A stretch of 64,000 nt of DNA, taken from the NCBI RefSeq assembly GCF_001044425.1, contig NZ_LFML01000053.1:1-64000 (forward strand). Direction: 5' to 3'. The position numbers were made by a program, and so were the translations under genes. Source of the DNA: Streptomyces roseus. Lineage in GTDB: Bacteria > Actinomycetota > Actinomycetes > Streptomycetales > Streptomycetaceae. The notes under the pieces are model-generated. The model was not told the origin of the DNA. It did not search any database and saw only the letters and a program-made list of their open reading frames with translations. Of the stretch, positions 8,467-15,312 are shown piece after piece (positions within the stretch are counted from its first letter, which is position 1; each line of letters begins with the position of its first letter).

Positions 8467-9546
8467 ATGGTCCGCGCCGCCATCCTGCCCGCCGTCGGAG
8501 CACCGCTGGAGATTAGGGAGATCGTCCTGCCCGATCCCGGCCCCGGCCAGGTACGGGTGCGGCTCGCCGCGGCCGGTGTCTGCCACTCCGACCTCTCGCT
8601 CACCGACGGCACCATGACGGTCCCCGTCCCCGCCGTCCTCGGCCACGAGGGTGCGGGGACGGTCCTGGCCGTCGGCGAGGGCGTCACCCACGTCGCGCCC
8701 GGCGACGGCGTGGTGCTCAACTGGTCCCCGTCCTGCGGGGAGTGCCACCACTGCTCGATCGGCGAGGTCTGGCTCTGCGCCAAGGCGCTCAGCGGGGTCG
8801 GGGCGGTCTACGCCCATGACGCCGAGGGCACGGCGCTGCACCCGGGGCTGAACGTGGCCGCGTTCGCCGAGGAGACGGTCGTCGCCGCCCACTGCGTGCT
8901 GCCCGCGCCCGCCGGGATCCCGCTCGTCGAGGCGGCCCTGCTCGGCTGCGCGGTCCTGACCGGCTACGGCGCGGTGCGCAACAGCGCCCGGGTGCGCCCG
9001 GGCGAGTCCGTCGCCGTCTTCGGCGTCGGCGGAGTCGGCCTGGCCGCGCTCCAGGCCGCGCGCATCGCCGAAGCGGGCCCGATCGTGGCCGTCGACGTCT
9101 CCCCGGCCAAGGAGGAGCTGGCCCGGGCGGCCGGAGCCACCGCGTTCGTGCTCGCCTCCGACACCACCGCCAAGCAGATCCGCGCCCTCACCGGCGGACA
9201 GGGCGCCGACGTCGCCGTCGAGTGCGCGGGCCGGGCGGCGTCCATCCGCGCGGCCTGGGACTCCACGCGCCGCGGAGGCCGCACCACGGTCGTCGGCATC
9301 GGCGGAAAGGACCAGAAGGTGGGCTTCCACGCCCTGGAGATCTTCCACTTCGCCCGCACCCTCACCGGCTGCGTGTACGGCAACAGCGACCCGGCGCGCG
9401 ATCTGCCGCTGATCGCCGAACACGTCCGCGCCGGCCGCCTCGACCTCGGCTCCCTGGTCACCGACCGCATCACCCTGGACGGCATCCCCGCCGCCTTCGA
9501 GGCGATGCTGGCCGGCAAGGGCGGCCGCTCGCTCGTCGTGTTCTGA
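8467..9546 (+). CDS. Zinc-dependent alcohol dehydrogenase (MDR, class III-like)
   Basis: The product has 359 aa. Catalytic zinc ligands are visible (Cys39 in GVCHSDL, His60-Glu61 in GHEGAG), as is the structural-zinc loop with Cys90, 93, 96 and 104 (CGECHHC ... C). The Rossmann motif is GVGGVGLAALQ, followed by VDVSPAKEELA (Asp implies NAD+). The length and the long catalytic-domain loop fit class III/benzyl-alcohol-type MDR enzymes. It follows the aldehyde dehydrogenase on the same strand and probably forms the alcohol-oxidising half of that operon. Glutathione-independent mycothiol use is conceivable in this host but not shown. Substrate unknown. Confidence 0.9.
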   Translation: MVRAAILPAVGAPLEIREIVLPDPGPGQVRVRLAAAGVCHSDLSLTDGTMTVPVPAVLGHEGAGTVLAVGEGVTHVAPGDGVVLNWSPSCGECHHCSIGEVWLCAKALSGVGAVYAHDAEGTALHPGLNVAAFAEETVVAAHCVLPAPAGIPLVEAALLGCAVLTGYGAVRNSARVRPGESVAVFGVGGVGLAALQAARIAEAGPIVAVDVSPAKEELARAAGATAFVLASDTTAKQIRALTGGQGADVAVECAGRAASIRAAWDSTRRGGRTTVVGIGGKDQKVGFHALEIFHFARTLTGCVYGNSDPARDLPLIAEHVRAGRLDLGSLVTDRITLDGIPAAFEAMLAGKGGRSLVVF

Positions 9547-9637
9547 CCGCCCGCCGCATACCGCCGCCCGCCCCCCCCGCCGACGCCGCCCGCCGCTTAC
9601 TGGCCGCCGCCCGTCGGCGCCGGTCGGCCTCCCACGC

Positions 9638-10303
9638 CTAGCGGCCCGTCGTCCGACCCGTCAACGCCTCGTGCTGGAGGGCCAGTCCGTCCAGCAGGGC
9701 GGCCAGACCCGTCTCGAACGCGCCTTCGTCCACCTCGCGCCGGCGCTCGGCCAGCAGGTGGGCCTGACCGAGGTGGGGGTAGTCCGACGGGTCGTACGCG
9801 GCTTCGTCGTCCACGAAACCTCCGGCGAACGAGGCCACCGCCGAGCCCAGGATGAAGTACCGCATCAGCGCGCCGATCCGGGTCGCCTGGGCCGGCGGCC
9901 ACCCGGCCGCCGTCATCGCGCCGAACACCGCGTCCGCCACCCGCAGCCCCGCCGGCCGCCGGCCCGGGCCGCGCGCCAGCACCGGCACGATGTTCGGGTG
10001 GTCGGACAGCGCGTCCCGGTACGAGTGGGCCCAGTCGTGCAGGGCGCCCCGCCAGTCACGCCCCGCCCCCGGCTCGAACATCGACAAGTCGACACGGGCG
10101 CTCACCGCGTCCGCGACCGCCTCCAGGATCTCGTCCTTCGTGCGGAAGTGGTTGTACAGCGACGGCCCGCTGACCCCCAGCGCGGCGGCCAGCCGCCGCG
10201 TCGAGACCGCCTCCAGTCCCTCCGCGTCCACCAGCGCGCCCGCCGCCCCGACGATGAGGTCCCGGCTGAGGAGGGGCTTGCGCGGTCTGGCCATGCGCCA
10301 CAT
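9638..10303 (-). CDS. TetR/AcrR family regulator (class A operator owner)
   Basis: The product is 221 aa (218 if ATG 10294 is used). The HTH is VSTRRLAAALGVSGPSLYNHFRTKDEILEAV; the C-terminal part carries WAHSYRDALSDHPNIVPVLA, typical of the TetR_C group represented by TetR itself. It is divergent from an acyl-CoA dehydrogenase, with the palindrome AAACTACCGGTGCTAGTTA between them, and the same palindrome lies before the ALDH gene at 6.9 kb. I infer that it represses its own gene, the ACAD and the ALDH-ADH operon until a pathway intermediate binds. The gene converges with the alcohol dehydrogenase, ending about 90 bases from it. Confidence 0.9.
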   Translation of the reverse strand: MWRMARPRKPLLSRDLIVGAAGALVDAEGLEAVSTRRLAAALGVSGPSLYNHFRTKDEILEAVADAVSARVDLSMFEPGAGRDWRGALHDWAHSYRDALSDHPNIVPVLARGPGRRPAGLRVADAVFGAMTAAGWPPAQATRIGALMRYFILGSAVASFAGGFVDDEAAYDPSDYPHLGQAHLLAERRREVDEGAFETGLAALLDGLALQHEALTGRTTGR

Positions 10304-10322
10304 AGTAGGGCCTGCCCGCCAT

Positions 10323-10341
10323 AAACTACCGGTGCTAGTTA
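10323..10341. promoter_or_regulatory. Class A operator between divergent TetR and ACAD genes
   Basis: AAACTACCGGTGCTAGTTA matches 16 of 19 positions of the perfect palindrome at 6871-6889. It lies 20 bases from the TetR start and 43 from the ACAD start, so one protein bound here could cover both promoters. Confidence 0.65.
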
Positions 10342-10383
10342 ACCCTTCCGGGTCGACCGCGCCGGACCGCCCGGAGGTGCCCG

Positions 10384-11535
10384 GTGAATCTGGAGCTGAG
10401 CGAGGAACAGGAAGCCGTGCGCCGGCTCGCCCGCGAGTTCACCGACCGCGAGATCGCCCCGTACGCCGCCGGATGGGACCGCGCCGAGAGCGTGGACCGG
10501 GCCATCGTCAAGAAGCTCGGCGACCTCGGCTTCCTCGGCCTGACCGTCCCCGAGGAGTACGGCGGCTCCGGTGGCGACCACCTCGCCTACGTCCTCGTCA
10601 CCGAGGAACTCGGCCGCGGTGACTCCGCCGTGCGCGGCATCGTCTCCGTCTCCCTCGGCCTGGTCGCCAAGACCATCGCCGCCTGGGGGACCGAGGAGCA
10701 GAAGCGCGCCTGGCTGCCCCGCCTCTGCTCCGGCCGGGCGCTCGGCTGTTTCGGCCTGACCGAGCCCGGCACCGGCTCCGACGCGGGCAGCCTCACCACC
10801 CGCGCCGTGCGCGAGGGGGACGCGTACGTCGTCAGCGGCAACAAGATGTTCATCACCAACGGCACCTGGGCCGACGTGGTCCTGCTCTTCGCCCGCACCA
10901 ACGACGAGCCCGGCCACCGCGGGGTCTCCGCCTTCCTCGTCCCCGCCGACTCCCCGGGACTGACCCGCCGCGAGATCCACGGCAAGCTGGGCCTGCGCGG
11001 CCAGGCCACCGCCGAACTCGTCCTCGACGGCGTCCGCGTCCCCGCCTCCGCGATGCTCGGCCCCGAGGGCAAGGGCTTCTCCGTGGCCATGTCGGCCCTG
11101 GCCAAGGGGCGGATGTCGGTCGCCGCCGGCTGCGTCGGCATCGCGCAGGCGGCGCTGGACGCGGCCGTCTCGTACGCCGCCCAGCGCGAGCAGTTCGGCA
11201 AGCCCATCGCCCACCACCAGCTCGTCCAGGAGCTGATCGCCGACATCTCGGTCGACGTGGACGCCGCCCGGCTGCTCACCTGGCGGGTCGCCGACCTCGT
11301 CGACCGCGGGCAGCCCTTCGCCACCGAGTCCTCCACCGCGAAGCTCTTCGCTTCCGAGGCCGCCGTGCGCGCCGCGAGCAATGCCCTCCAGGTGCACGGC
11401 GGTTACGGCTACGTCGACGAGTACCCGGCGGGCAAACTGCTGCGCGACGCCCGCGTGATGACCTTGTACGAGGGCACCAGCCAGATCCAGAAGCTGCTGA
11501 TCGGCCGCGCCCGCACCGGGGTTTCCGCCTTCTGA
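10384..11535 (+). CDS. Acyl-CoA dehydrogenase
   Basis: The product has 383 aa with a GTG start preceded by GGAGG. FAD-dependent oxidation of an acyl-CoA to the 2-enoyl-CoA is the family reaction. Visible marks are CFGLTEPGTGSDAGS (flavin loop), GLRGQATAELVLDGVRVP, AQREQFGKPI, QVHGGYGYVDEYP, and the catalytic base Glu363 in YEGTSQIQK, the short-chain type position. It is monocistronic: a ten-base-pair hairpin follows the stop immediately. A TetR operator sits in its promoter. Chain-length or branched-chain preference cannot be told by eye; isobutyryl/short-chain members look most similar. Confidence 0.92.
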   Translation: MNLELSEEQEAVRRLAREFTDREIAPYAAGWDRAESVDRAIVKKLGDLGFLGLTVPEEYGGSGGDHLAYVLVTEELGRGDSAVRGIVSVSLGLVAKTIAAWGTEEQKRAWLPRLCSGRALGCFGLTEPGTGSDAGSLTTRAVREGDAYVVSGNKMFITNGTWADVVLLFARTNDEPGHRGVSAFLVPADSPGLTRREIHGKLGLRGQATAELVLDGVRVPASAMLGPEGKGFSVAMSALAKGRMSVAAGCVGIAQAALDAAVSYAAQREQFGKPIAHHQLVQELIADISVDVDAARLLTWRVADLVDRGQPFATESSTAKLFASEAAVRAASNALQVHGGYGYVDEYPAGKLLRDARVMTLYEGTSQIQKLLIGRARTGVSAF

Positions 11536-11539
11536 GCCC

Positions 11540-11562
11540 GGGCCCGTACCGAGTACGGGCCC
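11540..11562 (+). terminator. Hairpin terminator after the ACAD gene
   Basis: GGGCCCGTAC and GTACGGGCCC form a perfect ten-base-pair stem with a three-base loop, five bases after the stop codon. There is no T-tract, as is usual in Streptomyces. Confidence 0.75.
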
Positions 11563-11644
11563 GTCCGCCCGAGGGCCCGGCCTGAGTACGCACTTGAGTA
11601 CGTGCGCGCAGGCGCGCGCGGCCGCGCCGCCCGATGCTGGGCCC

Positions 11645-11935
11645 ATGAACGAGACACCGGTCAAGCAGCGCAACTCGACGGCGTACTACGGTCAGGCCCT
11701 CGCCTCCTTCGCCGTCGCCCTCTGTGCCGTCGCCCTGGGGATCTACCACCTCCAGGTGGACGGCTGGGTCCGCGCCTTCCTCGGCATCGCGGTCCTCTAC
11801 CTCACGACCTCGGCCTTCACCCTCGCCAAGGTGATCCGGGACCGCCAGGAGCTCACCCAGATCGTCACCCGGGTCGACCAGGCCCGGATGGAGAAGATCA
11901 TGGCCGACTACGACCCCTTCCAGCCGAAGGTCTGA
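11645..11935 (+). CDS. YiaA/YiaB-family two-helix membrane protein
   Basis: The product has 96 aa. Two hydrophobic helices (ALASFAVALCAVALGIYHL and RAFLGIAVLYLTTSAFTLAK) separated by a short turn match the YiaAB two-helix domain, followed by a charged C-terminal tail (VIRDRQELTQIVTRVDQARM). I chose ATG 11645 because the homology-like segment starts there; an upstream in-frame start would add a low-complexity Ala/Pro piece. Membrane-located, function unknown in the family. It stands alone between a terminator and a TetR gene. Confidence 0.75.
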   Translation: MNETPVKQRNSTAYYGQALASFAVALCAVALGIYHLQVDGWVRAFLGIAVLYLTTSAFTLAKVIRDRQELTQIVTRVDQARMEKIMADYDPFQPKV

Positions 11936-11962
11936 GCGGCGGCCACGTGTCCCGAAGGTCGC

Positions 11963-11976
11963 TAAGCGCTTGCTCA
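11963..11976. promoter_or_regulatory. Class B operator-like site (TAAGCGCTTGCTCA)
   Basis: Fourteen bases identical to 13180-13193, which lies upstream of the MaoC gene. AAGCGCTT is self-complementary. Sites of the form AGCAAGCGCTT are common for TetR proteins of lipid metabolism. It lies 48 bases before the TetR gene at 12025. Confidence 0.6.
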
Positions 11977-12024
11977 CCCTCCGGTAAGGTGTTCCTTCCA
12001 CAGGACGAAGAGGGTGAGCGAGCG

Positions 12025-12672
12025 ATGGACAGCGCGGAGGAGACGACCGGCGGCTACCGGCCGTGGTCGGAGGTCACCCCCGACGCCGCACGGCGGCTGC
12101 TCGTCGCCGCCGTCGAAGCGTTCGCGGAGCGCGGGTACCACGCCACCACCACGCGGGACATCGCCGGGCGGGCCGGGATGAGCCCGGCCGCGCTCTACAT
12201 CCACTACAAGACCAAGGAAGAGCTCCTCCACCGGATCAGCCGGATCGGCCACGACAAGGCCCTGGAGATCCTGGAGACCGCCGCGGGCGGACCGGGCTCG
12301 GCCGCCGAACGCCTCGACGCCGCCGTACGGTCCTTCGTGCTGTGGCACGCCGCGCACCACACCACCGCCCGCGTGGTCCAGTACGAGCTCGACGCCCTCG
12401 CCCCCGAGCACCGCGGCGAGATCGTGGAACTGCGGCAGCGGAGCGACGCCGCCGTCCGCCGCATCCTCGCCGAAGGAGTCGCGGCGGGGGAGTTCCACGT
12501 TCCGGACGTCCCCGGCACCACCCTCGCCGTCCTGTCCCTGTGCATCGACGTGGCCCGCTGGTTCAACGCGGCCGGCCGCCGGACGCCCGACGAGGTCGGC
12601 GCGCTCTACGCCGACCTCGTCCTGCGCATGGTCGGAGCCGCCCCGGACGGCTCCGGTACGCCCCGGAAGTAG
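12025..12672 (+). CDS. TetR/AcrR family regulator (class B operator owner)
   Basis: The product has 215 aa. HTH: LLVAAVEAFAERGYHATTTRDIAGRAGMSPAALYIHYKTKEELLHRI. The C-terminal half (VRSFVLWHAAHHTTARVVQYELDAL) belongs to the TetR_C group often found with acyl-CoA catabolic genes. Its start has GAGGGTGAG as SD. It converges with a MaoC dehydratase gene only 12 bases away; both genes carry the same 14-base site upstream, so it probably represses itself and MaoC. Confidence 0.9.
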   Translation: MDSAEETTGGYRPWSEVTPDAARRLLVAAVEAFAERGYHATTTRDIAGRAGMSPAALYIHYKTKEELLHRISRIGHDKALEILETAAGGPGSAAERLDAAVRSFVLWHAAHHTTARVVQYELDALAPEHRGEIVELRQRSDAAVRRILAEGVAAGEFHVPDVPGTTLAVLSLCIDVARWFNAAGRRTPDEVGALYADLVLRMVGAAPDGSGTPRK

Positions 12673-12684
12673 TGCGCGGGCCGG

Positions 12685-13146
12685 TCAGAAGTAGTAGCGG
12701 GACACCGACTCCGCGACGCACACCGGCTTGTCGCCGCCCTCGCGCTCGACGGTGACCGCCGCCGTGACCTGGACGCCGCCGCCCGCCTCGGTGACCTCGG
12801 TGATCACGGCGGTGGCGCGCAGTCGCGAGCCGACCGGCACGGGCGCCGGGAAGCGCACCTTGTTCGTGCCGTAGTTGATGCCCATCTTCATGCCCTCGAC
12901 CCGCATGATCTGGGGGACCAGGCTCGGCAGCAGCGACAGCGTCAGATAGCCGTGGGCGATGGTGGAGCCGAAGGGCCCGTCCGCGGCACGCTCGGGGTCC
13001 ACGTGGATCCACTGGTGGTCACCGGTGGCGTCGGCGAACAGGTCGATCCGCTTCTGGTCCACCTCCAGCCACCCGCTCGGACCGAGCGGCTCCCCGACCC
13101 CTGCGCGCAGCTCCTCGGCGGACGTGAAGATCCTCGGCTCGGCCAT
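12685..13146 (-). CDS. MaoC-family enoyl-CoA hydratase/dehydratase
   Basis: The product has 153 aa, a single hot-dog domain with the hydratase-2 signature DATGDHQWIHVDPERA (Asp and His of the catalytic pair) and GSTIAHGYLTLSLLP. The family hydrates 2-enoyl-CoA to (R)-3-hydroxyacyl-CoA, or binds related CoA thioesters. ATG 13146 is supported by GGGAGAGGGAG just upstream; a longer start would read through the operator. It follows logically after the ACAD step encoded at 10.4 kb. Control by the neighbouring TetR is inferred from the shared class B site 34 bases before its start. Confidence 0.9.
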   Translation of the reverse strand: MAEPRIFTSAEELRAGVGEPLGPSGWLEVDQKRIDLFADATGDHQWIHVDPERAADGPFGSTIAHGYLTLSLLPSLVPQIMRVEGMKMGINYGTNKVRFPAPVPVGSRLRATAVITEVTEAGGGVQVTAAVTVEREGGDKPVCVAESVSRYYF

Positions 13147-13179
13147 GCGTCTCCCTCTCCCTGGCGTTCTCGGGCGAAT

Positions 13180-13193
13180 AAGCGCTTGCTCAG
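13180..13193. promoter_or_regulatory. Class B operator-like site before MaoC
   Basis: Identical 14-base copy of 11963-11976. It lies 34 bases upstream of the MaoC start codon on the minus strand, where it would overlap the promoter. Confidence 0.6.
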
Positions 13194-13225
13194 CGCGCTG
13201 CTCAGCATGCTGGGGCCGCATGTAT

Positions 13226-13250
13226 CTGTCAACGACTCGTCTGTCAACGA
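13226..13250. repeat. Direct repeat CTGTCAACGA in the MaoC/soxR gap
   Basis: Two copies of CTGTCAACGA start 15 bases apart (13226 and 13241), directly upstream of the soxR -10 element. They could be half-sites for a regulator or coincidence. Confidence 0.35.
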
Positions 13251-13267
13251 ATGTCGGACCGGCCGAC

Positions 13268-13273
13268 TACCCT
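13268..13273 (+). promoter_or_regulatory. -10 element for leaderless soxR
   Basis: TACCCT lies seven bases before GTG 13281, and no SD is visible. This supports starting SoxR at 13281 with a leaderless transcript. Confidence 0.4.
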
Positions 13274-13280
13274 CGGCCTC

Positions 13281-13724
13281 GTGCCGCAGATTCCCGAGAA
13301 AGTCCACGAGCTCACCGTCGGCCAGTTGTCCGCCCGCAGCGGCGCGGCCGTCTCCGCGCTGCACTTCTACGAGACCAAGGGCCTCATCAGCAGCCGCCGC
13401 ACCACCGGCAACCAGCGCCGCTACAGCCGCGACGCACTGCGCAGGGTGGCCTTCGTGCGCGCCGCCCAGCGCGTCGGCATCCCGCTCGCCGCCATCCGCG
13501 AGGCACTCGCCCAGCTCCCCGAGGAGCGCACCCCCAACCGCGAGGACTGGGCCCGGCTTTCGGAGACCTGGCGCACCGAGCTCGACCGCCGCATCACCCA
13601 GCTGGCACGGCTGCGCGACCATCTGACCGACTGCATCGGCTGCGGCTGCCTCTCGCTGAAGAACTGCGCCCTGTCCAACCCGGACGACGTCTTCGGCGAA
13701 CAGCTCACCGGCTCCCGGCTGTAG
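13281..13724 (+). CDS. soxR: Redox-sensitive MerR-family activator SoxR
   Basis: The product has 147 aa with the GTG start. MerR helix-turn-helix LTVGQLSARSGAAVSALHFYETKGL, a dimerisation helix, then the [2Fe-2S] motif with Cys118, 121, 123 and 129 (CIGCGC ... C), diagnostic of SoxR. Oxidation of the cluster by redox-active metabolites or superoxide activates target promoters; in Streptomyces SoxR responds to the organism's own coloured antibiotics. An ATG ten codons upstream exists but the shorter start fits the family N-terminus (PQIPEKVHELT) and the -10 element. The 3' end overlaps the convergent BKACE-like gene by 20 bases. Confidence 0.93.
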   Translation: MPQIPEKVHELTVGQLSARSGAAVSALHFYETKGLISSRRTTGNQRRYSRDALRRVAFVRAAQRVGIPLAAIREALAQLPEERTPNREDWARLSETWRTELDRRITQLARLRDHLTDCIGCGCLSLKNCALSNPDDVFGEQLTGSRL

Positions 13725-14535
13725 CCGCCCCCGCGGCGGCGGAGATCTCCCGGGCCGCCGCCACCAGCTGGGCGTTCGAGCGCGCCGGACGGCCGTCCGG
13801 CAGGTGCAGTACGTCGCCCACGCCGGTCCGCACGGCCGCACCGCACCGCGCGGCCAGCCGCAGCACCGGCCAGGCGGCGGCTCCCCGCCCGAACAGCAGC
13901 AGCGGCACCGGCGGCAGCCACCGCAGCCCCGCCACCAGCGCCGGATCGGCGGCGGCGAGCTCCACCGCGAGCCGGATCCGCCCGGGGTCCCGTACGGGCC
14001 AGGCCAGGAACCGCTCCAGCGCGTCCGGCCCCGGCTCCGCGCCGGGCCCGGCTCCGCCCTCCGAGCCCAGCGGAACCACCGCGTCCACCGCCACGCCCCG
14101 CGCCAGCAGGGCCTGAGCCAGCTCCTCGGCCCCCGGCTCCGCGAAATGCACCACCGCCCGGTCCGGCAGCACCGTCCACGACCGGACCCGCTCCAGCCGC
14201 CCCGCCGGATCCGGCTCGGCCCCGATTCCCGCGGACACCGAAAGCGGTACGAAGACCCCCGCGCCCCGCATCGCCTCCAGCAGCGGCCCGACCACCCGGG
14301 GCGACAGGCTCTCCCGGCCGCACGGGGTCCGCGGGTGGACCAGCACCTCCCCGGCCCCTGCGGCCACCGCCGCCAGAGCCGACTCCACCAGGTCCGGCGG
14401 GGACAGGGGCACGGCCACGCCGTCGGCGCCGCCGCGCCCACCGTTCAGCGACACCAGCACCGGAGCCGGCACGGAACCCGTCGCCGAATCCCGCGCCGGA
14501 TCCGATCCCGCCGTCCCCCGTCCCCGCCCGCTCAC
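13705..14535 (-). CDS. BKACE/DUF849-family protein (3-keto-5-aminohexanoate cleavage-like)
   Basis: The product has 276 aa with a GTG start overlapping the upstream stop (GTGA). The N-terminus APVLVSLNGG and the sequence GAGEVLVHPRTPCGRESLSP resemble the TIM-barrel beta-keto acid cleavage enzymes, which condense a 3-keto acid with acetyl-CoA using a zinc bound by a His-x-His pair. I do not see that HxH pair clearly, so this may be a diverged member with another activity. SARSNAQLVAAA at the C-terminus also matches the family ending. It is translationally coupled to the zinc-ribbon gene. Confidence 0.7.
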   Translation of the reverse strand: MSGRGRGTAGSDPARDSATGSVPAPVLVSLNGGRGGADGVAVPLSPPDLVESALAAVAAGAGEVLVHPRTPCGRESLSPRVVGPLLEAMRGAGVFVPLSVSAGIGAEPDPAGRLERVRSWTVLPDRAVVHFAEPGAEELAQALLARGVAVDAVVPLGSEGGAGPGAEPGPDALERFLAWPVRDPGRIRLAVELAAADPALVAGLRWLPPVPLLLFGRGAAAWPVLRLAARCGAAVRTGVGDVLHLPDGRPARSNAQLVAAAREISAAAGAATAGSR

Positions 14536-15158
14536 GCCGCCCCCGCCGAAGCGGGGTCCGCCACCGAGACCGCGTCCAGCAGCGCCGGCCTCGGCACGAC
14601 GATCCCGCAGCCCGCGCACACCGGGCCGTCCCAGGCCCAGGCACCCTCCCAGGCGCGATGCCCCGCACGGGGCCCCCGTCTGTGCCCCGGCCCGTGCGCG
14701 GGCCAGAGCAGCTCCTGCTCCCCGCAGACCGGGCACCCCGTCCCCGGCTCCGACTCCAGCGCCGCCACCAGCCGACGCAGCACCTCGCCGAGCGTCCCGT
14801 CCGGCCGCACCCCCGGATCGGCGCACCGCACCACCGCGTCCCCACTGCCGCCCCACGCCCACTCGGGCCGGCGCAGCCCGTGGTACTTCTCCCTGCGGCG
14901 CCGCTCCGCGAACTGCCGCTCGTACTCCAGCCAGACCGCCCGGGCCTCCTCCAGCTCCTCCAGCGCGGCCACCAGCCGCTGCGGATCGGCCGCCCGGTCC
15001 TCGGGGGCGATCCCGTGCCGGTCGCACAGATGCCACCACGTCGCCCGGTGCCCGTACGGAGCGAACCGCTCCAGGCAGCGGCGCAGCGAATGGCGCCGCA
15101 GGGCACGATCGTTGCGCGCGTCCCGCACCTGGTACGCCAGACTTCGGAATCCCGCCAT
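14532..15158 (-). CDS. Zinc-ribbon hypothetical protein
   Basis: The product has 208 aa. The N-terminal half is a charged, Arg-rich helical region (FRSLAYQVRDARNDRALRRH, then LEELEEARAVWLEYERQFAE, likely coiled coil). The C-terminal half contains two Cys pairs, CPVCG and CAGCG, spaced about 45 residues, which can form one zinc ribbon. I do not recognise a named family. ATG 15158 has GGAGG a few bases upstream. It is followed by the BKACE-like gene with a GTGA overlap, so the two are translated together. Confidence 0.65.
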   Translation of the reverse strand: MAGFRSLAYQVRDARNDRALRRHSLRRCLERFAPYGHRATWWHLCDRHGIAPEDRAADPQRLVAALEELEEARAVWLEYERQFAERRRREKYHGLRRPEWAWGGSGDAVVRCADPGVRPDGTLGEVLRRLVAALESEPGTGCPVCGEQELLWPAHGPGHRRGPRAGHRAWEGAWAWDGPVCAGCGIVVPRPALLDAVSVADPASAGAA

Positions 15159-15197
15159 CACACCTTCACCTCCGTCGCGCCCACGCCCGCACCGGGG

Positions 15198-15227
15198 GGC
15201 GTCGTCGTACCACGTCGAACGACGACG
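15198..15227. promoter_or_regulatory. Ten-base inverted repeat GCGTCGTCGT-N10-ACGACGACGC
   Basis: Perfect arms separated by ten bases, 40 bases upstream of the zinc-ribbon gene start and 86 bases downstream of the alpha/beta-hydrolase stop on the same strand. It may be an operator of the former or a terminator of the latter. Confidence 0.45.
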
Positions 15228-15312
15228 CACCGTGAGATGTGCCCAACATGCCCGGCCAGGTGCGGGCGCATGCGGGGGCGGTCGAGGCGTGCGGGTGGCA
15301 CATGGCCGGAAG

